NCBI RefSeq assembly: GCF_021389935.1
Contig: NZ_CP089979.1
Location: 4,259,001-4,323,000, forward strand
Direction of reading: 5' to 3'
DNA from: Fulvivirga ligni
GTDB lineage: Bacteria > Bacteroidota > Bacteroidia > Cytophagales > Cyclobacteriaceae
Length of the DNA: 64,000 nucleotides
The notes under the pieces were generated by a model. The model saw only the letters and a program-made list of their open reading frames with translations, ran no database searches and was not told where the DNA came from. Made by a program: the position numbers and the translations under genes. Below, piece by piece: positions 45,641 to 56,400 of the stretch; within the stretch, counting starts at the first letter, position 1; each line of letters starts with the position of its first letter.

Positions 45641-47230
45641 TTATTTCCTGAGAATTGTAAACTCCACCCTTCTATTAAGTTTTCTAGTCATAGGATCATC
45701 GTTGTTAGCAATAGGCTTGGTGCCTCCGTAACCTTTACCAGAAATACGCTTTGAAGCAATTCCATGATCTACTAAATACTCCTTCACCGCTTCGACTCTA
45801 CTTTTAGACAGTTTCAGATTATACTTAGGAATACCTCTGTTATCTGTATGTCCTTCTAATCTGATCTTCATATCAGGGTTTTGCTTCATAAGATCAACCA
45901 CCAAGTCAAGTTCTTGGTAAGAGCTCTCTAAAATAGTAGGCTTAGACTGCTCGAAAAGAACATTTTCAAGCTTTACCGTGGCTCCCACAGAAATAGGCTG
46001 CAGATCAAAGTTCATCTCCAAAAGCTTCATTTCAGAGGTATTTGCCTCCAAAGATTGTCTCTGACTGATGTAGCCAGGAGCATCAATTCTTATTTCATAT
46101 TTACCAGATGCCGCTATGGCTAATGAATAGTAGCCATTATTTGGAGCTGTTGTCACCTCCTTCTTGAAGGCTCCATCTTGTCCTGAAACAGTCACTATGG
46201 CGTTGATTGACTGGCTACTTTCTGCATCCAGCACTTTACCGTACATAGTCACCTGATTAGGATTAGTTTCTGGTGCCACAGCTACCTCCTCAATTTCAAT
46301 ACTTTCTTCTACCTCCTCAACAGGCTCAACCTCCTCGGCCACCATGATAGAATCAATTGGCTTTTCTGTGTAGAATCTTATATCGCTGTATCCATCACTG
46401 CTAGTGGTAGATGCATACAGAGCAAATTGCTCATAAGCACGGTATCCTGTTTCTCTTCCTTTCGTGTTTATGGTTGCTAGTCCTTTTGGTGTAGACCAAT
46501 TTCTCCAGCTATCATCCAGTCGTTCTGAAACGAAAATATCGCTGCTCCCCTTTCCTGAAAGGCCGTTGGAAGCAAAATATAAGGTTTTTGTATCATCCGA
46601 TAAAAATGGCGTGAATTCCTGGAATTTAGTATTGATGGTTGAACCCAGGTTCTTAGGATCACCCCATTTTCCATCTGGTCCTTTTACACATACGTAAATA
46701 TCTTCTCCACCCTTGGTTCCGTAAGATTCCATGGACAAAATGAGTACTTTACCATCTTCTGAAATATAACCACCATGGTTAGATGAAAGGTTTTTAAAAT
46801 AAGGAATCTGAATATCCTCCGGTGCTGACCACCCCTTCTTACTTTTAGTAGCCTGGGCTATTCCCTGTGTTTTCACAAGGCCATCCTCCTCCTTATAATG
46901 ATTATGCAAGATGATAGTATTACCGTTATCAGTAAAGCCAACCACACCATTCCAGTTTCGAGTATTCAGTTCTTTAACATTCTCTGCCTCAGACCATTGG
47001 TGGTCTGCGGTAAGGTGGCTTACCCATATATCACCTCCATCTCTTACTCCACCTACATTCTGTGGATGGTTTTTTCGTGTAAAGTAAAGATGCTGTCCAT
47101 CTGGTGACAAGACAGGGTTAATCTCATCATATTGAGAGTTTACTTTAGATAAAATTCTATCAGTATTTTGAGCTCCGGCAGCCATACTTATAAAAAATAG
47201 TACGGTAAGAGCGCCATATTTAAATGTCAT
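45641..47230 (-). CDS. Outer-membrane protein with PD40 repeats and OmpA domain (PorE-like layout)
   Basis: 529 residues, signal peptide ending AAGAQ. PD40/WD40-like beta-propeller repeats (about 20-290: INPVLSPDGQHLYFTRKN, FQEFTPFLSDDTKTLYFAS), a carboxypeptidase-regulatory-like domain (about 325-405) and a C-terminal OmpA peptidoglycan-binding domain (RLEGHTDNRGIPKYNLKLS, KGYGGTKPIANN). This order matches PorE-type proteins tied to the T9SS, but without their TPR part or lipobox; the T9SS link is inference. It starts 29 bases after the universal stress protein gene, on the same strand. Confidence 0.8.
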   Translation of the reverse strand: MTFKYGALTVLFFISMAAGAQNTDRILSKVNSQYDEINPVLSPDGQHLYFTRKNHPQNVGGVRDGGDIWVSHLTADHQWSEAENVKELNTRNWNGVVGFTDNGNTIILHNHYKEEDGLVKTQGIAQATKSKKGWSAPEDIQIPYFKNLSSNHGGYISEDGKVLILSMESYGTKGGEDIYVCVKGPDGKWGDPKNLGSTINTKFQEFTPFLSDDTKTLYFASNGLSGKGSSDIFVSERLDDSWRNWSTPKGLATINTKGRETGYRAYEQFALYASTTSSDGYSDIRFYTEKPIDSIMVAEEVEPVEEVEESIEIEEVAVAPETNPNQVTMYGKVLDAESSQSINAIVTVSGQDGAFKKEVTTAPNNGYYSLAIAASGKYEIRIDAPGYISQRQSLEANTSEMKLLEMNFDLQPISVGATVKLENVLFEQSKPTILESSYQELDLVVDLMKQNPDMKIRLEGHTDNRGIPKYNLKLSKSRVEAVKEYLVDHGIASKRISGKGYGGTKPIANNDDPMTRKLNRRVEFTILRK

Positions 47231-47259
47231 ATTATTTCAATAAAAATTAATGGGAACCA

Positions 47260-48090
47260 TTAGGCCAACTTCAAAACCAGCAATGGTCTATCTGACGAAT
47301 GTGATAATGTTTTAGTAATACTTTTATGAAAAATGCTTCCCACAAGACTTCTTTGCTTTTTAAATACTACCAGCAGATCGCTATTGTCGGTCTGCATAAA
47401 CTCCTGAATTCCAAGGCCTATCTCATCTTTAAACTCCTTATTCACGAAGTTTATTTTATGATACTGGATAAAACTCTTTAAATCGTCGATAAACTCTTTG
47501 TATTCCTTATCGCTGTTGCCAGTGTTAATATGGAGTACACTTATTCTAGCATCAAATATGGTTGCAAAAGATATTACAGACTGTATAGCCATCTTATCTT
47601 CCTTCATAAAATCTGAAGCATACACTAATCGGGAAAAACCATTAAATGTGGCTTCATCAGGAACACATAGAACAGGTATTTTAGCCTTTTCTATTACATC
47701 TTCCGTATTACTGCCCCACATAACTTCTGTTGCTTTGCTTATTCCGGTAGTACCCATTACGCATAAATCATAGCCACCATTTTTAATAGATTCCAAAATA
47801 GTGCCTACTAAATCGCCTAACTCCAGCTGATAATCACACTGCACCTTATCTTGCTGATAATCAGCGTTTATCGTATCTGTCAAGCCTTTGAGCTTAGCTT
47901 CTGCCATACTTAGCCTTTCTTTAAAAGATTTCTTTAAGGACTCTTCATCCAAAATCTTATTAAAATCAGACTCAGTAAAAACATGTAATAGGGTAATTGT
48001 AGAACGGAATTTCCTGCCAATAGCAACAGCATATTCTAGTGCGTTCAGAGAGGTTTCTGAAAAATCGACGGGGCAGATAATCTTATTCAT
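47260..48090 (-). CDS. Universal stress protein, tandem UspA domains
   Basis: 276 residues, two UspA folds. The first has ICPVDFSETSLNALEYAVAIG and a complete nucleotide-type motif GTTGISKATEVMWGSNTEDV (G-x2-G-x9-G-S/T). The second, from about 150, has lost that motif (KKQRSLVGSIFHKSITKTLS), so only the first half may bind ATP. It is cytoplasmic and stress-associated. It lies upstream of the PD40/OmpA gene. Confidence 0.9.
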   Translation of the reverse strand: MNKIICPVDFSETSLNALEYAVAIGRKFRSTITLLHVFTESDFNKILDEESLKKSFKERLSMAEAKLKGLTDTINADYQQDKVQCDYQLELGDLVGTILESIKNGGYDLCVMGTTGISKATEVMWGSNTEDVIEKAKIPVLCVPDEATFNGFSRLVYASDFMKEDKMAIQSVISFATIFDARISVLHINTGNSDKEYKEFIDDLKSFIQYHKINFVNKEFKDEIGLGIQEFMQTDNSDLLVVFKKQRSLVGSIFHKSITKTLSHSSDRPLLVLKLA

Positions 48091-48095
48091 CGTGG

Positions 48096-48103
48096 CAAAT
48101 ATA
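48096..48103 (-). promoter_or_regulatory. Putative -7 element (TATATTTG) of the universal stress protein gene
   Basis: On the minus strand the motif is an exact TAnnTTTG. Its last base is only six bases from the start codon at 48090. If transcription begins at the usual distance, the mRNA would have almost no leader. A matching -33 element is not at the standard spacing. Confidence 0.35.
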
Positions 48104-48108
48104 GTACA

Positions 48109-48729
48109 TCAACTATTCAATTTAAAATCGTATTTATTATTCCCCTTACTCACCCATTTATTATTTTTCAGGGTGTACCGCCAAGGCAATAAAGCATCTT
48201 CCAATGCATAACTTACACCAATTCTGGGACTTGTCTCAATCATATCGTTAGTAACCTTATCACCAGGTTCTATCCATATTTCATCACTGTCCAGATCTGT
48301 TTTGTTATGAGTAAGATCTATACCCATAGCTTGAGTTAGTTTTCCGGGACCAGATGTCAGATTGGCGTCGAACTTGGAGGTCCCCCTTCTTTTCATCATT
48401 ACCTCCACTCCCTCCACAGGTTCCACAGCCCTAATCAGCACAGCTTCCGCTGTCCCCTCCTTGTTAGTCACTATATTAAACAACTTATGGATGCCATAGC
48501 ATAGATATACATAATTAGTACCTCCGTCCATAAAGAGAGTGTCAGTACGCTGCGTTCTCCTACTCATAAAAGCGTGGCATGCCTTCTCCAGGTGTGAGTA
48601 TGCTTCTGTCTCAACGATTATCCCAGCACAATATTCTTGATTGATGTTAGTACAAAGCTTTTTCCCTATTAGATTCCTCGCCACTTCTGTAACTACATCA
48701 TGTTCAAAAAATGATTTCTTCAATTTCAT
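48109..48729 (-). CDS. mpg: DNA-3-methyladenine glycosylase (AAG/MPG family)
   Basis: 206 residues, the normal family length. The catalytic Glu is in IVETEAYS; the base-pocket Tyr/His and following residues are in CHAFMSRRTQRTDTLF and NYVYLCYGIHKLFNIVT; LIRAVEPVEGVE and LTSGPGKLTQAMGI complete the signature. It removes alkylated purines by base excision. It is alone, upstream of the universal stress gene with an 18-base gap on the same strand. Confidence 0.93.
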   Translation of the reverse strand: MKLKKSFFEHDVVTEVARNLIGKKLCTNINQEYCAGIIVETEAYSHLEKACHAFMSRRTQRTDTLFMDGGTNYVYLCYGIHKLFNIVTNKEGTAEAVLIRAVEPVEGVEVMMKRRGTSKFDANLTSGPGKLTQAMGIDLTHNKTDLDSDEIWIEPGDKVTNDMIETSPRIGVSYALEDALLPWRYTLKNNKWVSKGNNKYDFKLNS

Positions 48730-48871
48730 ATCGATACATTAACAAAAAAATCCGTTTTTCGTTAGTCAAAATAATCAACTTTAAAACCCATGAAATATTG
48801 CATGGTAGACATTGCAGAGCTTCGCAGTTCTACTTCGGTATATCGTGGACTAACAACTAAAACACAACACA

Positions 48872-49729
48872 ATGAAAAACTTATTACTAACTGCTCTGGT
48901 TTTGATCACGAGCATCGGTGCTTATGCCCAAATCAACATTCCACAACCTAGCCCTACAGCTACATTAAAGCAAACAGTAGGATTAACTGAAGTAGAAATA
49001 GTTTACTCTCGTCCAGGATTAAAAGGAAGAAAAGTATTTGGAGATTTATTGCCTTACGGCGAAATATGGAGAACAGGAGCAAACGCATCTACTAAAATTA
49101 CCTTTGGTGACGCTGTGAAATTTGGAGGTAAAGACGTGCCTGCAGGAACATATGCACTTTACACCATACCTGGAGAAAAAGAATGGACTGTAATTGTTCA
49201 CAAAAATACTTCTCTATGGGGTGCTGGTAATTACAATCAAGATGAAGATTTAGTAAGATTTACTGTACCTGCTAAGAAATTGACAGAGCCAGTGGAAACT
49301 TTTACAATGGACCTTACTGATCTTACTAATAATTCTGCCAACCTTGACATTATATGGGAGAAGACTTTAGTTTCGATTCCGTTAGAAGTAGAAATAGATA
49401 GCAAAGTAATGGCTCAGATTAAAAGCCAAATTACTGACGCTACTGGTGAAGTAAATCCTAACTTATATGCTAGTGCTGCTACATATTATTATGAAAGCGG
49501 TAAAGATCTTGATCAAGCTGCTGCATGGATGGACAAAGCTATCGCTGCTAACCCTAAGGCATTTTGGTTAATGCACAACAAAGCTAAAATATTAGCAAAA
49601 CAAGGAAAGAAGAAAGAAGCTATTAAGACAGCTCAAGAGTCAATGAAATTAGCAAAAGAAAGCCCACAAGGTGATTTTGGTTATGTAAAGAATAACGAAA
49701 ATCTTATTGCTGAGATCAATGGTAAATAA
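48872..49729 (+). CDS. DUF2911 domain protein with TPR tail
   Basis: 285 residues, signal peptide ending AYAQ. The DUF2911 domain (about 28-165) shows VEIVYSRPGLKGRKVFGDL, GEIWRTGANASTKITF, VPAGTYALYTIP and NTSLWGAGNYNQDEDLVR. TPR-type repeats fill the C-terminal part (DQAAAWMDKAIAANPKAFWL). Periplasmic, of unknown function; widespread in Bacteroidota. It is divergent from the glycosylase gene and ends at a terminator. Confidence 0.85.
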   Translation: MKNLLLTALVLITSIGAYAQINIPQPSPTATLKQTVGLTEVEIVYSRPGLKGRKVFGDLLPYGEIWRTGANASTKITFGDAVKFGGKDVPAGTYALYTIPGEKEWTVIVHKNTSLWGAGNYNQDEDLVRFTVPAKKLTEPVETFTMDLTDLTNNSANLDIIWEKTLVSIPLEVEIDSKVMAQIKSQITDATGEVNPNLYASAATYYYESGKDLDQAAAWMDKAIAANPKAFWLMHNKAKILAKQGKKKEAIKTAQESMKLAKESPQGDFGYVKNNENLIAEINGK

Positions 49730-49736
49730 GATTTAA

Positions 49737-49776
49737 AAGCCGCTTTAGAAATGTATACGTATTTCTAAAGCGGCTT
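49737..49776. terminator. Bidirectional terminator
   Basis: A perfect 16-bp stem (49737-49752 with 49761-49776) with an 8-base loop. T-rich flanks are better on the minus strand. It separates the DUF2911 gene (+) from the DHFR-like gene (-). Confidence 0.88.
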
Positions 49777-49783
49777 AACTAAA

Positions 49784-50335
49784 TTACACTAAAGGCAGAT
49801 AGTGAGCCAAGATAATTCCGCATTCAAACTGCTTGTTTTCAATTAACTTTAATTGTGCATTAGCTCCCAGCTTACCAAATAAAGGCAAGCCTTTTCCAAT
49901 CGCTGCCGGATTAATAAACAAGTGATATTCATCTATAAGGTTTTCCTGAATTAGTGAGGATACAAATTCAGATCCGCCATAGGCTATTAAATCTCCCTCG
50001 GCTTCAGCTTTCAGCTTATTTATTTCTTCAACCAAATCTCCAGAGGCAATGGTGGTTTTGTCCCAAGGACTTTTCTCGAGTGTTTTTGAGAAGACCACCT
50101 TGTGAGTATTGTTAATTTTCTCTGCACCTTCTTCAGTAGGTTGCGACGACCAGTATGGAATAAAACCTTCCGCTAGCTTTCTACCTAATACCATACACTC
50201 TACTGGTTCAGTGAGTGCTGTCACATATTCCTTAATGTCATCACTCCAATCCATGTTCATCCAATCCAATTCTCCATTGGGTCCGCCCATGAAACCATCT
50301 ATTGAAATTTGTACTTGTAGTTTTAATTTGCTCAT
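49784..50335 (-). CDS. Dihydrofolate reductase-like (RibD C-terminal) protein
   Basis: 183 residues. It begins LKLQVQISIDGFMGGPNGELDW, then CMVLGRKLAEGF, LIAYGGSEFVSSLI and DEYHLFINPAAIGKGLPLF, the RibD C-terminal/DHFR fold pattern. It probably reduces a small substrate with NADPH; substrate not known. It is a single gene with its own promoter candidate (50358-50365). Confidence 0.88.
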   Translation of the reverse strand: MSKLKLQVQISIDGFMGGPNGELDWMNMDWSDDIKEYVTALTEPVECMVLGRKLAEGFIPYWSSQPTEEGAEKINNTHKVVFSKTLEKSPWDKTTIASGDLVEEINKLKAEAEGDLIAYGGSEFVSSLIQENLIDEYHLFINPAAIGKGLPLFGKLGANAQLKLIENKQFECGIILAHYLPLV

Positions 50336-50357
50336 TTTCCAGGTTGTTGATTTATAT

Positions 50358-50365
50358 CAAAGGTA
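50358..50365 (-). promoter_or_regulatory. Putative -7 element (TACCTTTG) of the DHFR-like gene
   Basis: An exact TAnnTTTG on the minus strand, 23 bases upstream of the start codon. A leader of about 16 bases would result. No -33 element lies at the expected spacing. Confidence 0.4.
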
Positions 50366-50435
50366 AAATAAAATTACTCTGCATACTATGGTCAATTTCA
50401 CCTATAACACGGGGTAAAAACGGCAAAAAAAAAGA

Positions 50436-50455
50436 CCCATGATCTTAATCATGGG
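50436..50455 (-). terminator. Rho-independent terminator of the FG-GAP giant gene
   Basis: An 8-bp stem (50436-50443 with 50448-50455) with a 4-base loop. On the minus strand it is followed by a long, nearly pure T-run. It lies 29 bases past the stop codon. Confidence 0.9.
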
Positions 50456-50483
50456 CCCTCTGCATATAGTTATAAAGGGTTGA

Positions 50484-53400
50484 CTAGTATACTACTAATC
50501 TTCCGGTGGTCATTAAATAACCATATTGATCATGAAGCTGATATACATATGAACCTGGTTGTAGATTGGCGGATTGTAAGTTTACCTTATAATCATCTAC
50601 CCCTTTCATTTGTACTAACTTCACACCAAGACTATTGTATATTGTAAGATCATATGGGTAAGTCATGTCTCCTTCAAAATGAATGACTGTTTCATGGGAG
50701 CTTACCGGATTAGGATAGACATTAATTATCCTTTTAGCCGGATTATGATATACCGTGTGAACTGTATTCGTTATCAATGGCGCTTCATAATCAAAAACAA
50801 TGCTTGCATCATTGAAAATAGTATCTCCATGTACCAGGTTCTGAGATGGATGTATCTCATATTTCACAAACCCCTGACTTCCAGCATTATCTGAAGTACT
50901 ATCTGGTAAATTAATGTTATTAAAGAACCAGGTAATATTTCTGCCTACAGTTTTAATCTCAGTGATATCATGACTGCTTCCCACCACCTTCATAGTGCTT
51001 AGATCAAGATTATTGCTAATATGATCCTGAATTTTCACAAAAGTGGCATGATAACTTCCTATGTTTTGGAAACGAATGACATAGGTTAATGGTCTATCCA
51101 ATCTGTTGATTTTCACATCAGAAACCAATATGTCATTAGGATCAATAGCACCTACAACCTCAGTGTTATCAGAATAACTATTATTAGTGGCGTCACATTC
51201 TGTGCTGCTGGTGGCAATAGTGAAATTTGTTGTTAAGAATTCACCTACATTAGATTCTAAACCTGTTCTGCTTACCACTTCAATTACACCTTCTTCAAAA
51301 GGATTCATTGATCCTATATCCCAGGTATAAACATTATTCACCTTACTGCTCCAGCTTATGCTGCTGCTCTTTACTTCGATGGCATCAGGGAAATTTACTT
51401 GTATGCTCACATTCTCAGCCACCCCTACCCCAAGGTTCTTATATGAGATGACATAAACATTTTCAAAGCCTCTATGTAAAACCGTGTTTCCAGCACTTAT
51501 TGTTAAATCAGAAAGTGAACAATCTGAGCTGGCTCCAAAATTATTATCACAGGTATCCTGCCCTTCACCTAAGATTTGTAGAGAATACATATCCTCACAA
51601 GAAGACCAGTTAGCATTTTCCACGTAATCAATTTGATAACTACCATTTGACAGAAAGATTCTGTAATCTCCATTTTTATCGGTGTGTAGCTCATAATTTC
51701 TATCGGCAGATGTGATCATTATTTTTTGGTTGGGAACACCTACTTCATTGGCATCTTGTACGCAATTATCATTTAAGTCATAATATACCTTACCACATAC
51801 AGAGCTTCCTGGCTCCTCTACTATTTCATGACAGGTGCCATTAGAATACCCTGAAAGTCTTTGTACAATACCTGATGGCCATTCTACAACAAGCTCATCT
51901 ATTTGGCTAGCGTCGCCTAAACCAAATAGTACTTTCATAGAGTTCTGAGAACCGATTCCTCCACCAGTTTGCGATGTAATTTCTCTCATCTGCCATACAT
52001 CTTTGCCATAGATGTTTGCTCTCACCCTCACTTTGGCTCCAATGGCACTTCTGTTAGAATTAGTTCCTATTAAAGTGAAACAGATGGACTGATTACAACG
52101 ACCTCGGGAATTAATGTATAACTGGTTGGGTTCACCTGAGTGATTAGCAACGAAAATGTCCTGATCACCATCATTATCAAAATCTGCCGTGGCTACCCCA
52201 AAAGACTTTTGAGTGGCCTCAGTTAAGTCATTATACAGTTTCTGGAAAGTACCATCACCGTTGTTCATGTATAAGTAATTACCTTCTCCGGCATCATTAG
52301 TAACATATAAATCCAGATCACCATCATTATCTAAATCTGTCCAGGCACTGCCATGGGTATTACCTTTATCTGTCACTATTGGTCCGGTGGTAATCTTAGT
52401 AAAAGTACCATCCCCTTGATTGTTATAAAGAGCGTTATACTTGGTACCAGGGTTGGCCACAAAAAGGTCCATATCACCGTCATTATCATAATCGCCCCAG
52501 CTGGAACCTACTGACCCAAGATTTTCATTCACTATATCACCATCAAGCACTCTGGTAAACTGTCCATTACCTTCATTTTTGAACAGGAAGTTCTCCATAT
52601 CTCTATTTGGAATGAATATATCCATGTCACCATCATTATCATAATCTGACCAGGTACCACCTATGGAGCTGGATATGATATTGGTAATTTCTACCCCTGT
52701 GACTTTAGTAAAAGTGCCATCTCCATTATTATGATAGAGTCTATTGTACTTAGTTTGGATAATATCCAGCACATAAAGATCTAAAAAGCCATCATTATCG
52801 TAATCTACCCAGCTTGCTGAGTGATCATAGCCTTCGCCTTGTACTATTTCACCATTGGTTACCCGTGAGAAGGTACCATCTCCCTGATTATTATATAGCT
52901 GACTTAGGCTACCCGCATTACCAGTGATAAAAAGATCGAGGTCACCATCATTATCATAATCGCCCCAAGTGGCCGATGTAGCATCTAATTTATTATTGCT
53001 GATGGCGGTGGTGACTTCTGTGAAAGTACCGTCTCCATTATTATGATATAAGTGACTCACCTTTGAACCATCGTACTCAGGCACAAAAAGATCTTCATAA
53101 CCATCATTATCATAATCACCCCAGCTGGCACTCCAGCTATTGGTTACACCTGTCGATAAGCCTGAGTTGGTATCTTTTTCGAACTTCATACTTGGATCAA
53201 CAGCAAGATTAATATCTGGTAAGCTGGCTCCACAAGCTGCTTGCCCTTCCACATTGACCAGTAGGTAATCACCTGCCTGGAAGCTATTTTCTAACTGCAT
53301 ATGGAACTTCAGCTTGAAGGTATTATTAGATAGATCAAGAACACCTGGAAGACCATTTTCTCCTATAGTGGCATCGATAGCCGCCACATCATATGTGTAA

Positions 53401-56400
53401 GTATTAACCACATGCGAAGGGTCAGAGATATCTCTGAATGCCTGACTTAAGTTATATTGGAATTCACTAGTGGCATCTGTATAAGTGATACTTTGATCTG
53501 ATGGTTGGATAACATTAATTTTTAAGCTATCTACCACCGCCAGGTTCACACTTCTGACCTCAACTTCCACTTCCAAATCATTGGAACATCCCTCTCCGAT
53601 GAAAGTGTCTCTGATCCTAACCTGAAACTGTGCAGGCTTTGGCTCTACGGATAAATTCATCTGGGTATAACCACAAGTAAAGCTTTCGAAATCAGCTGGA
53701 TAAGCTGAACATTCATAACCAGAATAAACTGTAATGTTCTCTAGTGTGCAAGCCGCATAAGTAGCTGTGACATTCAGTGCTCTGGTCTGCCCTTTTGCAA
53801 TCTCTCCAACTTGATAGATATCTCCTGATAGCACGAGCGTCGTACCACTGTCTGCATCCGTAACCTCTACTACCTTGATAGTACCTGTAGGCGACTTGAT
53901 ATGCACCCAGGCATTGTTCGCTCCAGAGCCGGAGGATGTATTTTCTACATAAACGGTCCAGGTCACTGTTTTGAATAGACCATCTTCTTTGGGATTAAGT
54001 GCTGTTAACCTCAAAGAAGCTGGTGCATATTTTATTTTATCGGGCTGAGAAGTCATCCATCCTGTTTCCTGCCCTCCATCTAATCTATTCGCCCGCTGGA
54101 AGTTAAATGACCAGGGCATATCGTAATATGTACCCGCCGTTACATCACAAGTAGGTGCTATTTCTACTGACAATCTACCTCTAAATCCATCGTCACTTAG
54201 CGTGAGACTGCCTCCGTTAATGTCGTAGTATTGAGCCAGATTAAAATAAAGCTCATTATTGATTTCAGAATCAGGATTTATACTTTGAATCTGTTGCCTG
54301 ATGCTGGTATTAGTCGCCTTGGTAATCCATTGCTCTAGTTTTATATTAAGCACTTCGTAACCCTCAGGTATAGTTACTTTAGCATCTTTTATCCAGGCCC
54401 AGTTACGGTACTCATAAGGAAAAAGATTACCTCCCTGATAATTAGAACAGCAATCGCCAATGCTTAAGTAGAAAAATTGCGTGATGTAATCGCTACATGA
54501 TGATATTGTGGAATAAGTACCTTTATTTACATAAAAATAATAGCCGATAAAGGTTATGTTCTCATCATAAAAGCCGCATTGATACTTGTTAGCCGCGCTG
54601 GTAGGGTTGGCTATGTCGCTCACATAATATTCGTTATTTACCGTTACTTCTTGAATCTTTCCGCCTATATTCTCACTCAGCGTGTAGTAAACTGTTACCT
54701 CCACAGAGTCTTCATTTCCCCATAGGAAACCATCAAACTGTGAACTTCCTCCAGCTTGTAGTGTATGTATACTGAAGTCAATATCAAAAACTCCCACCTC
54801 ACCCACTGCTGTCTTCTTTACACTGACCTGATCTGAAGTAATGAATGAACCAGTACTTTGATCATAAACCTTCACTGATGCTGAAACCACATCTAAATAA
54901 GCTCCTAATGGCAGAGTAGACTTGGCATATCCATATTGCCAGCTAGGATTAGCTTCAGATGTTCTGATTTGACCTTTGAATACAGCTTTAATAGTGTCAT
55001 TGGTCATCACCCTGTTCTTCTTGATTTTGCTGGCATCAAGGCTACCCGAAGTATCTGCGAAGCCATCAGCATTATTGTCAGGCATACCAAAGCTGGTGCG
55101 CTCTATTGAGAAATGCTGGAAGGCCATTCCTTCTTCACATTCAGTTGGACAAATTAAGGTAGTGCTCACCGTTTCCGAACAGGCCAGCGAAACCTTACAA
55201 ACATCATTACAAGAAGGGTCAGCTACGAAATATACTGACATCACTATATCATTACTGCCAGCAGTAGCTCCAGGTGCACTACAATCAGCCTTGAGTTGTA
55301 AATTGATCTCCGTCTTAGGCAATGAAAAGTTTGATGGCAAAGGATATAACGCTATTAAATCACCATTAGAAGCATTATAATCAATAGATGCTGGTGTCCA
55401 GGTGTTTGGACTGCTAGTCCAGGTCAAATCACCTTCAAGGTCTTCGTAAACTAAACCAGATGGCAGCTGAAAATGAACCTCATAATATGCATCCTGGGCA
55501 GTTGGATAAGTATTCTCATGGCTGGACACTAAAAATGTAAAATTCTTCTTTTCCCCGTCAGAGATAAAGGCAGGTGTTTCTGTGAAGAAACTCATATTAG
55601 CTGTAACTGGTTCTTGCCCTACAATAGAATTTGTATAGCTCTCTTCGCAATTATCAGTGTACCTCACCGTGCTTTCCCATCCTCCAAGTTCTGCATCTAT
55701 ACAAGAGTTGATGCAGCAGTGCTCTGTGTTCCAATAAATGAAAATACTTTCATTGGCAGAAAGATCAGGAAGAGCAAGCGTTACTTTGCCTACGGCGTTA
55801 GCTCCTAAACAACTATAAAAACCAGCAGAACTGGTATTGTAACTGGCTGTGGGTGTAATGCTTTTCAATGTACCTCCACTGCCTACTTTATAAGTAATAC
55901 TTCCTACATCAATCTTTGAATATATATCTGGGTTAAAGCCATCTCCACTGGAGTTGAAAATATCTACTTCAATATTTTGAGCAATAGCTGCGGTGGTGTT
56001 TTTCAACTCCAACACCTGAGCACTGGGTTCGCTACTGTAGCAGGTGCTAAAAGATGGCGTAGCATTCTGCTGAATTACGGGAGTGATATAATTAACGGCC
56101 ACATTGCTATATGTGCTGGAACCTTGACAAGTACTGCCATCTAGCTGCCAGTAAGCTTCAATAGTAGATGTATGTGTTACATCCACACAGGTTTCAGAGT
56201 ATAGGGTTTCCTCTATTACAATACTTTCATCTTTATCAAATACCTTATCTCCATTACCAATGGCCGTGAAATCTGCGCCTGTCAAATGAATTACTCCATT
56301 AGAGAAGCTTCCCTTATTTACTGATAGTATTTCAAGACCTTGAGGATGCTGATCACCCACATAAAATTCCTGCAAACCACCATAACCACCATTCACAATA

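Noticed and set aside
54976-55380. 134-residue open frame antisense to the giant FG-GAP gene
   Set aside because: It lies wholly inside a long clear coding sequence, has no family features and is explained by codon bias of the opposite strand.
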